Part shown: positions 26,254 through 34,697 of the stretch, piece after piece | Position numbering within the stretch: position 1 is the first letter of the stretch | Layout of the letters: every line of letters begins with the position of its first letter | Assembly (NCBI GenBank): GCA_039028895.1 | Contig: JBCCHF010000028.1 | Span: 22,900-86,899 of the forward strand | DNA length: 64,000 bases | Direction of reading: 5' to 3' | Source of the DNA: JAHDCJ01 sp039028895 | Lineage (GTDB): Bacteria; Bacteroidota; Bacteroidia; Chitinophagales; Saprospiraceae | The notes under the pieces: generated by a model | Database searches by the model: none | What the model was told of the DNA's origin: nothing | Seen by the model: the letters and a program-made list of their open reading frames with translations, nothing else | Position numbers and translations under genes: made by a program

Positions 26254-27105
26254 ATGAAAAAAGTCCAATACCCGATCTCAAATCCGGATGGCACGTCGAA
26301 TGCCATTACTGTTTTCTCTTTAGACGATAAGGTCGATTCGAAAAAAGTGATCCTTTTGTTTCCAGCTATGGGCGTTGCTGCATCTTATTATGAACCGTTT
26401 GCTGAAAAACTGGTCAATGCTGGTTTCGAGGTTATCACAGCCGATATCAGGGGGCATGGTTTGTCAAGCGAAAGGGCCTCCAGAAAAACCGATTTCGGTT
26501 ATCGTGAAATCGTGGAATTGGACTACCCGGCGGTTACTGCAAAAGTCAAAAGCCTTTACCCTGATCAGCAATATTATATTATGGGTCACAGTTTAGGTGG
26601 TCAAATGGCTAGCCTGTACGCCAGCAGGGGAGATGATGATTGCGCGGGGTTGATCCTTATCGCATGTTGTTCTGTTTATTACAAAGGATGGAGCGGACTA
26701 ATGGGGCCTGGCACCTACCTGTTTACCCAGGTTTTTGGCTTTTTACCTAAAATCATTGGTTACTTCCCAGGTAAAAGAATTGGTTTTGCCGGCACTGAGC
26801 CACGTACCCAGATGCAGGATTGGGCATACCAGGCCCGCACAGGAAGATATCATCCAAATGGGAGTGATTTTGATTATGAAATGGCTCTTTCCGAGTTAAA
26901 GATACCTGTACTCGCGATTTCTCTCGATGGAGATAGCTATGCCCCGCCAAAAGCAGTAAAGCATTTGCTAGGTAAATTTCACTCGGATGCACCCATTGAC
27001 TATCAACACCTTTCCAAAGAAGACATGGGTGTACCTAAAGTCACGCATTTCAGTTGGGTCAAAATTCCTGGTAAGCTGATCAATTACATTGCAGATTGGT
27101 TTTAA
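26254..27105 (+). CDS. Alpha/beta hydrolase
   Basis: This 283-residue protein has an alpha/beta-hydrolase core: LFPAMGVAASYYEPFAEKL (oxyanion region), ADIRGHGLSSE, and the nucleophile elbow GHSLGGQ around residue 111. A later ISLDGDSYAPPKA supplies the acid and THFSW the His. No signal peptide is seen. It resembles serine-aminopeptidase S33/lysophospholipase-like hydrolases. It is monocistronic, between a repeat-bearing gap and the OmpA lipoprotein. Confidence 0.85.
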   Translation: MKKVQYPISNPDGTSNAITVFSLDDKVDSKKVILLFPAMGVAASYYEPFAEKLVNAGFEVITADIRGHGLSSERASRKTDFGYREIVELDYPAVTAKVKSLYPDQQYYIMGHSLGGQMASLYASRGDDDCAGLILIACCSVYYKGWSGLMGPGTYLFTQVFGFLPKIIGYFPGKRIGFAGTEPRTQMQDWAYQARTGRYHPNGSDFDYEMALSELKIPVLAISLDGDSYAPPKAVKHLLGKFHSDAPIDYQHLSKEDMGVPKVTHFSWVKIPGKLINYIADWF

Positions 27106-27262
27106 TGGAAAATCCGCTTCTTTTAAGTTTCCAAAACACTAGAATGGCACAGAAATGTTAACTTTTACTAAAAGCGACAATTTTCTGACTTTCTGATACA
27201 ATATATTCCTACTTTCCTCTTTACTTTTATCTAACGTAAAATTCAACACAAAAAACCCGGAT

Positions 27263-28177
27263 ATGAAAACAATCACCAAAATCGTATTCTTCTTCACCAT
27301 GGCGGTGTTCTTTACCTCTTGTATGTCTAACAAGAAAGTAGCTGAGATGGAAGCTGACTGGAAAAAGCAGCTCGACCTCGCCAATGAACAACTTGGCCAG
27401 TGTGGAGAATCGTTAATCGAACTACAAAACAAACTCAATTCTGCCCAACAGGACAATGTCAGGCTTCAGGGAGAATTACTCTCTGCACAAAACACCATTG
27501 AAATTCGCGAAGAACAGGTCAACGACCTCAAAGCGCAAGTGGGTAAAACCATGGAGCAGGTAGGCGACCTCACCGTCCTGTCACAATCAGCCAATGAAAA
27601 CATCAGGGAAACGCTTTCTCAGTTAGAGGGCAAAGACAAGTACATTAAGCTCCTTCAGAATGCCAAGACTAAAGCCGACTCGATCAATCTCGCACTCGCT
27701 GTTAACCTGAAAGGTGCTCTCGCAGATGGAATCGAAGACCAGGATGTTCAGATTACTGTTGACAAAACAGTTGTGATGATCAACTTATCTAATAAGATGC
27801 TTTATAAGTCTGGTTCAGCCAACCTGACCTCAAGGGCCAACGAAGTGCTTGCAAAAATTGCAAAAATAGTAGAATCTCGTCCTGACGTCGAGGTAATGGT
27901 TGAAGGTCACACTGACAATGTGCCGATCAAAACATCTGGCATCAAAGACAACTGGGATCTCAGTGTTAAGCGCGCCACTTCAGTTGTTCGCGCATTGCAG
28001 GATAAACACAATATCGAGCCAGCCAAATTGGTTGCCGCAGGTCGCGGTGAATATATGCCGATCGCAAGCAACGAGACAGTTGAAGGTCGTGCTACGAATC
28101 GCCGTACTCGCATAATCATTATGCCTAAGCTCGATCAATTCTATGACTTGCTCAACCCTGATAAGGTACCGGATTAA
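27263..28177 (+). CDS. OmpA-family lipoprotein
   Basis: This 304-residue lipoprotein has its lipobox Cys at 20 (VFFTSC). A long coiled coil covers ~25-130 (MEADWKKQLDLANEQLGQ...). A C-terminal OmpA/MotB peptidoglycan-binding domain covers ~175-290, with VMVEGHTDNVPI, NWDLSVKRATSVVRAL and ASNETVEGRATNRRTRIII. It tethers the outer membrane to peptidoglycan. Proteins of this layout are widespread in Bacteroidota. Confidence 0.93.
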   Translation: MKTITKIVFFFTMAVFFTSCMSNKKVAEMEADWKKQLDLANEQLGQCGESLIELQNKLNSAQQDNVRLQGELLSAQNTIEIREEQVNDLKAQVGKTMEQVGDLTVLSQSANENIRETLSQLEGKDKYIKLLQNAKTKADSINLALAVNLKGALADGIEDQDVQITVDKTVVMINLSNKMLYKSGSANLTSRANEVLAKIAKIVESRPDVEVMVEGHTDNVPIKTSGIKDNWDLSVKRATSVVRALQDKHNIEPAKLVAAGRGEYMPIASNETVEGRATNRRTRIIIMPKLDQFYDLLNPDKVPD

Positions 28178-28251
28178 TGAAAAATTGGTTACTCTGGGTC
28201 ACTTGAGGGAGACCTTGGGTTAACATCCGATTATATGATTAACCGCAAATC

Positions 28252-28890
28252 ATGGAAAAAAGCGCTCAACATTATCGTATGGTCGAGATTCTTGGTGTCC
28301 TGATCACCGGTGGCAGCAAATTCATTTTCATGGATTGGCTCAACTGGAAACTTCCATTCATATTCCTGGCAATCGGTTTTTGGGTTGGTTATATTTTTTT
28401 CCGCGTTCGTAAGGATAAAAGTGTTTTAGCCAAGTGGGGGTTTACCAGGCAAAACCTGAGGTCAAGCTTTATTGTCGTCTCGGTTTTCGCATTTATCGGT
28501 ATCCTTTCTTTTATCATTTATGGTTCCGTTACCGGAAAAATCCTGTGGTCGTGGAGCGTGGTGCCCTTGATGTTGCTCTATCCATTTTGGGGCATCATCC
28601 AGCAATTCCTAATTCTGAGTCTTTTCTCCGGCAATCTTGACGATCTGCCAAATGTCAACATGCCACGTTGGCTTTTGGTGGTAATGACGGCAGTCTTGTT
28701 TGGCATTTTGCATTACCCGATAGGGCTGTTAATCATAGGCACGACTGTCTTGGCGTTGTTTTATACCATCGTTTTTCTCAAATACCGAAATCTGTGGCCA
28801 TTAGGCCTTTATCATGGCATTCTTGGTGCCTTGTTTTACTACCTGGCTCTTGGTATCGACCAGTTCCACGAAGTGTTTTTCTTTTTCTAG
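28252..28890 (+). CDS. CPBP-like membrane protein with degenerate active site
   Basis: This 212-residue protein has about seven membrane helices and the overall CPBP/CAAX-protease layout. Motif 2 is recognisable (FGILHYPIG) and motif 3 partly so (LYHGILGALFYY). The essential EExxxR motif 1 is replaced by IIQQFLILSLF, so both Glu are Gln. It is probably not an active protease and may act as a binding protein. Its stop overlaps the stop of the convergent TonB-receptor gene by 4 nt. Confidence 0.68.
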   Translation: MEKSAQHYRMVEILGVLITGGSKFIFMDWLNWKLPFIFLAIGFWVGYIFFRVRKDKSVLAKWGFTRQNLRSSFIVVSVFAFIGILSFIIYGSVTGKILWSWSVVPLMLLYPFWGIIQQFLILSLFSGNLDDLPNVNMPRWLLVVMTAVLFGILHYPIGLLIIGTTVLALFYTIVFLKYRNLWPLGLYHGILGALFYYLALGIDQFHEVFFFF

Positions 28891-31376
28891 AACATCATAC
28901 CGCCTCCGTCAAATCCACCGCCTCCGCGATTGCCACGGAATCTTTGCTTTTTCTGGTTGAGTCGATAATTAAGAGTCGCTGTAAACTGTCTTGCAGCCCA
29001 CTGAAATTCCCCTTTCGAATAGAAGGTTTCACCGAAGGTCTCATACCGCCATCTCCTCGTATTGAAAACATCACTTGCAGAAAGCGTAATTGTGCCTTTG
29101 CCCTTGAAAATATCCTTGCTGAGCCCAAGGTCAAGATTATATACCGCTTGTCGGTCACCCTGAGTAGACTCACGTGGTGCGCGGTAATTGAACCTTACCT
29201 GAAAGTCTGTTTTTTTCCAGAAGGTGAAACGAGACGTCAACCTCCCTTGCCATGAGAAGAAATCACTTTGAAAGCTTTCGCCTAATTCTTCTGTTCCATC
29301 AACTACTGATCTGAAAAAATTAAGATCTCCGTTTGCCCTCCACCATTTGTAGGGATTGTATGAAAAGGTCAACTCAAGACCATAGGAATCTTCTGTCGCC
29401 AGGTTTTCTGGCCTTGTTACGGTCAATCCTTCATCATCAATTCTGCGAATCCGCTCGATTACGCCTGTTGAATGGCGGTAATAAATGGAAGAACTAAATG
29501 ATCCTTTTTCAAAATATTTGATATGATTTACTTCAAACGAATGGGTATATTCCGGATCGAGGTCGGGATTTCCACTGAAGAAATTCCTTGAATCACTGAA
29601 TGTGAAAAATGGATTCAGAAACCAGAAACGCGGTCGCACGATTCGACGGCTATAACTAACCTGAATGGCATTCTTCTTTGGCAGATCATAACCGAAAAAT
29701 ACACTTGGAAACAAGTCGAAATAACTTCTGTCGTTGACTTCGTTGGTTTGTAGTAATTCCGTTTTTACATCTGAATATTCACCCCTAAGCCCAAATTGGT
29801 AAGAGAACTTGTTGTGCTTATTTCCTACACTCATATACAGTGCCTGAATGTCCTCATTATACACGAAGTCATTGCTGAGGTTAGCAAGAGCTTTCCATTG
29901 TTGTTCGTCCCACTCTTCAACCAGGAAGTTGTTGGTAATGTCGCGGAATGAACTTCTGAAGCCAATTTCAAATTCACCTTTTTTGCCAAACGGATGAACA
30001 TATCCGCCGTCAATCAACCACTCTTTATTGCTCTCTTTATTATTGGATCGCTGCTGGAGGTCGGCAATTCCAGATGGAACGCCTTCAGACAGGAAAAACT
30101 GCTCAAGTAAATCGGAGCCTTCTGTCTCAGTGTTTTCCTGGTATTGGATACTAGCCGTAAATTCCTGGCCCTTTTTCTGGAAAGTTTTCTTGTAATTCAG
30201 CGAATACTCAAGATTGATTTCATCTTCAAATTCATCATCGCTTCTCAGACTTACACCTACTGGATTATCTGGATAGCTAAACAGGTAATCATCATATCGA
30301 ATATCCGTCCGGTTATTCTCATCTGAGTTTCTATAGGAAAGGGCTGCCGTCAGGATGTCCTTTGAGGTGATGTAAAAATCAGCGCCAAAACGGACATTAT
30401 TACTTAGACCTCCGCGCTCATGCTCGCGCGTCTCTTCATAGATGAAGGTGGTATCATTGCGATAAAACTCCTGGTAAAGTGATCCACTCCCCGGGCGTTT
30501 ACGGTAATTCACACCGTAATTAACGAACATATTGACAGCTTTTGCCCTGTAGTTCAAGTTGATGGCTGCTCCGTGATTATGCGGCCAACCAGTCGTAAAA
30601 TCAAATGAACCATTAAGTCCACTCTTGCGCTCTTTGCGAAGTATAATATTCAGGATACCCGCCGTTCCTTCCGCTTCATAACGAGCTGATGGGTTTGTGA
30701 TCACTTCGATTTTATCAATAAGGTTTGCTGGAATTTGGCGTAAGCCATCCGTATCTCCTACACCAATTAATCCGGATGGACGACCATCAACCAGAATACG
30801 CACATTATCGCTGCCTCGGAGGCTGACATTTCCATCAATGTCTACAGAAACAGAAGGAACATTATCTAACACATCTGCAGCATTACCTCCAGTGTTGGCC
30901 AAATCCTGGCCTACATTGAATACTTTTTTATCGAGTCCGATCTGGACCTGGCTCTTTTCAGCTCTTACCTCTATTTCAGCGAGGTTGGCAACATCAGGAG
31001 ACAATACGATTTTTCCAAGATCCAGGATAGATTTCCCCTTCTTAAGATTGATGACCGGGGTATTTGACTTTTGAAAAGAGATGAATTCGACTTGACCAAA
31101 ATAAGAGCCTGGTTTGGCATCAATAACAAACTTTCCTTTCGCATCCGAAATTGCACCTGTGACAATAGAACTGTCTGCCAGGTTGAATAATGTGAAAGTC
31201 GCAAACTCAAGAGGAGCATTGGTTTCAAGGTCAACTATCTGACCGATCAATTTTAATTTATCGTCACTGGTTTGGCTGCTCCAGGACTGTTGTTCACCCT
31301 GGGCACTTACTGCGAAACTGATAAAAAAGAATGCTGGGAAAAGGGAATAAAGGAAGGTAAACTTAATGGATTCCAT
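28887..31376 (-). CDS. TonB-dependent receptor family outer-membrane protein (OMP_b-brl_3)
   Basis: This 829-residue protein has a signal peptide (~1-25). A CarboxypepD_reg-like domain lies at ~42-125 (KLIGQIVDLETNAPLEFATFTLFN..). A plug domain follows at ~140-235 (KVFNVGQDLANTGGNAADVLDNVPSVSVDIDGNVSLRGSDNVRILVDGRPSG...IPANLIDKIEVITNPSARYEAEGTAGILNIIL). A ~600-residue outer-membrane barrel of the OMP_b-brl_3 family completes it. No SusD partner is adjacent. The C-terminus is basic and Gly-rich (RGNRGGGGFDGGG). It probably imports or exports an unidentified ligand. Confidence 0.92.
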   Translation of the reverse strand: MESIKFTFLYSLFPAFFFISFAVSAQGEQQSWSSQTSDDKLKLIGQIVDLETNAPLEFATFTLFNLADSSIVTGAISDAKGKFVIDAKPGSYFGQVEFISFQKSNTPVINLKKGKSILDLGKIVLSPDVANLAEIEVRAEKSQVQIGLDKKVFNVGQDLANTGGNAADVLDNVPSVSVDIDGNVSLRGSDNVRILVDGRPSGLIGVGDTDGLRQIPANLIDKIEVITNPSARYEAEGTAGILNIILRKERKSGLNGSFDFTTGWPHNHGAAINLNYRAKAVNMFVNYGVNYRKRPGSGSLYQEFYRNDTTFIYEETREHERGGLSNNVRFGADFYITSKDILTAALSYRNSDENNRTDIRYDDYLFSYPDNPVGVSLRSDDEFEDEINLEYSLNYKKTFQKKGQEFTASIQYQENTETEGSDLLEQFFLSEGVPSGIADLQQRSNNKESNKEWLIDGGYVHPFGKKGEFEIGFRSSFRDITNNFLVEEWDEQQWKALANLSNDFVYNEDIQALYMSVGNKHNKFSYQFGLRGEYSDVKTELLQTNEVNDRSYFDLFPSVFFGYDLPKKNAIQVSYSRRIVRPRFWFLNPFFTFSDSRNFFSGNPDLDPEYTHSFEVNHIKYFEKGSFSSSIYYRHSTGVIERIRRIDDEGLTVTRPENLATEDSYGLELTFSYNPYKWWRANGDLNFFRSVVDGTEELGESFQSDFFSWQGRLTSRFTFWKKTDFQVRFNYRAPRESTQGDRQAVYNLDLGLSKDIFKGKGTITLSASDVFNTRRWRYETFGETFYSKGEFQWAARQFTATLNYRLNQKKQRFRGNRGGGGFDGGGMMF

Positions 31377-31728
31377 AAGTCGAAGTTTAGGGTTTTTTAA
31401 CCAAAAGGTTATTCAAAATTACACCTCTTAGACATTAAAAACCCCAAATTGTTTTCAAAAGCAGCTCTTTTTAAGGCATTTGCCTCATTTTATTCCAGTA
31501 ACAATTGAAATAGTTTTGGACAAAAAAGATATGCGAATAAACAATGAAGGAGTTGGAAAGGTGATTTTAAGTGGTGGTCTGGCAGTGGTTTATTCGGCTA
31601 TGGGTATTTATTCGCGGTAAAATCAACCCAAACTGTTAAATTTGGAGGACTTAGAGCACCCTCAATGAGATTCTAGGGCATTGAATAACCGCGTCCTCGA
31701 CTAGAGGCCTATTGAACAAACCACTGAA
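31377..31728. other. Intergenic region upstream of the signalling operon
   Basis: These 352 nt separate the divergent TonB-receptor gene and the cyclase gene and should hold both promoters. TAGTTTTG at 31511-31518 fits the Bacteroidota -7 element. It precedes a 29-codon ORF (31531-31620). No terminator or repeat was seen. Confidence 0.35.
31531..31620 (+). CDS. Possible 29-residue small membrane peptide
   Basis: ATG to TAA encodes MRINNEGVGKVILSGGLAVV... with one hydrophobic stretch. A purine-rich leader (AAAAAAGAT) precedes the start, and a -7-like element lies 13 nt further up. It could be a leader peptide of the signalling operon or chance. Confidence 0.25.
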   Translation: MRINNEGVGKVILSGGLAVVYSAMGIYSR

Positions 31729-33351
31729 ATGACCAAACGCCGACTGGTAGCAATTATGTTCACCGACATCATGGGGTACACCGCCATGATGCAGGAAGAT
31801 GAGCGCGCGACAGCGGAAATAAGATCACACCATCGTAGTGCTTTAGAAACATTCCATACCGCGTTTAACGGTGAAATCGTCCAGTATTATGGCGACGGTT
31901 CACTGAGTTTTTTCGATAGTGCGGTTGAAGCGGTTGAATGCGCCATTGCCATTCAAAAGGAATTGCAGAACGAACCTAAAGTACCATTGCGCATTGGCCT
32001 TCATGTAGGGGATATCGTAATTGACGGAGAAAGCATTTTCGGAGATGGCGTTAATGTGGCTGCACGAATTGAGAGTATGGGTATTTCAGGAAATATCCTC
32101 CTGTCGCAGCGACTAAACATGGAATTGAGCAATCACAAACAGGTAACCACAAAAAGCCTGGGTTTCTTCGAATTTAAAAATGTGAAAACACCTGTCCAGG
32201 TTTATGCAGTGACCAATACAGGTATAAAAGTGCCTGAGCGATCAGAACTCAAAGGTAAACTCGCACAAAAGAAAACAACTATTGCCGTTCTGCCCTTTGT
32301 CAACATGAGTGACGAAGCCTGGGTTGAAAACTTCTGTGATGGATTGACTGAAGAAACGCTCAATGCCTTGGTCAAAGTGGATGCTTTCCAAGTGAGTGCA
32401 CGGACATCTTCTTTTGCTTTCAAAGGTAAAAATATTGATGTAAGAGACATTGGTAACCAACTTAATGTTTCCAATGTATTGGAAGGTAGTGTCAGAAAGT
32501 CTGGCAATTCACTTCGAATTACTGCACAGTTGATTAACACCGTGAATGGCTATCATTTTTTCTCTGAAACCTTTACACGTTCGGCTTCAAATACATTCAA
32601 TGTACAGACTGCACTTTCACAACAAATTACGAGGCTTATTGAGGCACATCTTGGCGATAATCAGCCAGCAGCCAAAGCCAAATTGGGTATGACCCAACCT
32701 CTTTCATTTAAAAATACGAGTGAATCAAACGATATGAAACGATGTGAGCAATGCGGCTATATGAATAGCGCCGATAAAACAGAATGCGTAAAATGCGGAC
32801 ATCCCCTTTCCGGGGAACAACCTCCAAAACAACAAGAGGAGCAGCCAGCAGAAAAACCAATTGCCAATGACCCCAAGAAAACTATTGTCGGAGCACCCGT
32901 CTCACAACCATTCCTTGATAGTCCGGCAGAATCTCCCCAGTCCATTGCCTGTCCGAAATGCTCATATCCGGTCAGGAAAAATGAATCTTTCTGCCCTAAT
33001 TGTGGTGCAGCAATCAATCAATCATCTAATTCAAAAAAGACTGTAGCATTAGGAGATTTTAATATCGGTGAATCAAAACCGTCTTTTAGTATTGCTTCAG
33101 ATCGTGATCAAAAAACTACAGACTTTTCTGGCAAAGAGGTTATACTCAATCGCCAAAATCTCGACGAAGACAATATGACCATTTCAGGTGAAGCTCATGC
33201 CAAGTTCGTTTACAAAAACGGGCAATGGTACCTCTCAGATATGAGTTCCAACAACGCTACGTTCATCCAGGTAAATGGTGAATTGCCTATTAATGATGGT
33301 GATATGATCATTCTTGGTCAAAAAATATTCAGGTTTAAAACCGAAAAATAA
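31729..33351 (+). CDS. Adenylate cyclase - FlgO/TolB-like - double zinc ribbon - FHA protein
   Basis: This 540-residue soluble protein has four parts. A class III nucleotide cyclase domain covers ~5-165, with metal-binding FTDIMGYTAM, YYGDGSLSFF and FGDGVNVAARIES. A FlgO/TolB-N-like domain covers ~185-310 (IAVLPFVNMSDEAWVENFCDGLTEETLNAL). Two C4 zinc ribbons follow (CEQCGYMNSADKTECVKCGHPL and CPKCSYPVRKNESFCPNCG). A C-terminal FHA-like domain covers ~460-540 (AHAKFVYKNGQWYLSDMSSNNATFIQV), where the conserved Arg/Ser-Arg-His contacts are partly lost. It would make cAMP in response to a phosphothreonine-dependent interaction. First gene of a tight operon; the next starts 2 nt after its stop. 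Confidence 0.88.
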   Translation: MTKRRLVAIMFTDIMGYTAMMQEDERATAEIRSHHRSALETFHTAFNGEIVQYYGDGSLSFFDSAVEAVECAIAIQKELQNEPKVPLRIGLHVGDIVIDGESIFGDGVNVAARIESMGISGNILLSQRLNMELSNHKQVTTKSLGFFEFKNVKTPVQVYAVTNTGIKVPERSELKGKLAQKKTTIAVLPFVNMSDEAWVENFCDGLTEETLNALVKVDAFQVSARTSSFAFKGKNIDVRDIGNQLNVSNVLEGSVRKSGNSLRITAQLINTVNGYHFFSETFTRSASNTFNVQTALSQQITRLIEAHLGDNQPAAKAKLGMTQPLSFKNTSESNDMKRCEQCGYMNSADKTECVKCGHPLSGEQPPKQQEEQPAEKPIANDPKKTIVGAPVSQPFLDSPAESPQSIACPKCSYPVRKNESFCPNCGAAINQSSNSKKTVALGDFNIGESKPSFSIASDRDQKTTDFSGKEVILNRQNLDEDNMTISGEAHAKFVYKNGQWYLSDMSSNNATFIQVNGELPINDGDMIILGQKIFRFKTEK

Positions 33352-33353
33352 AA

Positions 33354-34691
33354 ATGCACCACACTGAAGACCATACTGCTGTTGCCGAACGACTGGTCAT
33401 AAGGCCAGGCGATGCCCTAAATCTTAAATCAGGCAATTACACTGTCGATGCAGAATTAGGAGAAGGTGGATTTGGTCTTGTATATCGCATAAAAGGCAAT
33501 GGCCAAACACTCGCCCTGAAGGTTTTAAAGCTATGGGAGGTTATGCCGCGCGAACAAAAAGAAATTGCTGATCGGTTTATCCGTGAATATAAGGCAGGAC
33601 AGATTGAATCACGCCACATTGTCCGATCATCACATTTTGGTCAATTAAGTGGCAATCCTTACATCTTGATGGACTACTGCCCAAATGGAAGTTTAAGAAG
33701 CCGAATCGCACACTATGCCAACCCTTCCAGGCTCGCTGGTGTGGCTACAAAGATTCTACAAGGGCTGGAAGACCTCCATAAAGCAGGAATTATTCATCGT
33801 GACATTAAACCGGAAAATATCCTGTTTGATGCCAACGACCAGCCCAAGCTGACTGATTTTGGTATATCAGGATTCGTCAATAACAGGGTAACCAAACCCA
33901 ATTGGCGGGGACATGTTCAACAAATTTGGGGGACCATCGTCTATATGCCGCCCGAACAACAGGATCACACCAAAGCCTATAAGTCAGTAGGTCCTGTAAC
34001 AGATATTTTCGCCACCGGAGTGATGCTGTATGAAGTACTTACCAATGGACAATTCCCTTTTGGTGGATTTGAAGATTATATGAAAGACCCTGCTGGATTT
34101 TCTGATAAAGTACGCGCCGGCATTTGGGTTCCGATAGACAAACATCTACCCGGAATTTCTTCCACATGGAAAGACGTTTTGAAAAAAAGCATGGAGCCAG
34201 ATCCCAATGATCGTTTCCAGTCGGCAACCGAAATGGCTGAAGCTTTAGGAGATTCGACCTCGGAGGCCAACTTTGAATTGCCCATTCCACAAAGTGCCCG
34301 ATGGTCATTAGTCGTAAAGAATGGTGATCAGCCTCATAAATTATATGATCTGTACCGGCTTTCTGCCGAAAGGCAAAAAAGAATTCTCAAAATCGGGTGG
34401 TTTGACGAAGACGATCCAACACTGAACCAGGTTGGTATCCTTGAATTGCACACAACCTATGTTTCTACCTTCCATGCCACCCTAGAATGGTCAGAAGAAA
34501 GGTGGTACATCCGCGACGGGCAATGGTGTGACAAACTTGGCAAGGGAAAAATGGCCTGGCACCCAAGCACCAATGGTACTTTCGTCAATTACAAAAAGAT
34601 CGACACTCATATCGGCAGTATCCTAAACCCTGAAGATATTATAACGATAGGTGACACAACATTACAAGTGAAAGTAAACAGCATCAACTGA
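33354..34691 (+). CDS. Ser/Thr protein kinase with C-terminal FHA domain
   Basis: This 445-residue soluble protein has a Hanks-type kinase domain at ~28-290: Gly loop GEGGFGLVY, Lys in TLALKVLK, catalytic HRDIKPENIL, metal-binding DFGIS and MPPEQQ activation-segment end. An FHA-like domain occupies ~345-440 (TFHATLEWSEERWYIRDGQ...PSTNGTFVNYKKIDTHIGSILNPEDIITIGD). It is an RD-type kinase and probably active. No membrane helix is present. Its start lies 2 nt after the cyclase gene. It may phosphorylate, and bind through FHA, other proteins of this operon. Confidence 0.92.
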   Translation: MHHTEDHTAVAERLVIRPGDALNLKSGNYTVDAELGEGGFGLVYRIKGNGQTLALKVLKLWEVMPREQKEIADRFIREYKAGQIESRHIVRSSHFGQLSGNPYILMDYCPNGSLRSRIAHYANPSRLAGVATKILQGLEDLHKAGIIHRDIKPENILFDANDQPKLTDFGISGFVNNRVTKPNWRGHVQQIWGTIVYMPPEQQDHTKAYKSVGPVTDIFATGVMLYEVLTNGQFPFGGFEDYMKDPAGFSDKVRAGIWVPIDKHLPGISSTWKDVLKKSMEPDPNDRFQSATEMAEALGDSTSEANFELPIPQSARWSLVVKNGDQPHKLYDLYRLSAERQKRILKIGWFDEDDPTLNQVGILELHTTYVSTFHATLEWSEERWYIRDGQWCDKLGKGKMAWHPSTNGTFVNYKKIDTHIGSILNPEDIITIGDTTLQVKVNSIN

Positions 34692-34697
34692 TACCCA

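Noticed and set aside
28668..29255. 195-codon plus-strand ORF
   Set aside because: It lies across the end of the CPBP gene and antisense to the TonB-receptor gene, both of which have clear domain evidence.
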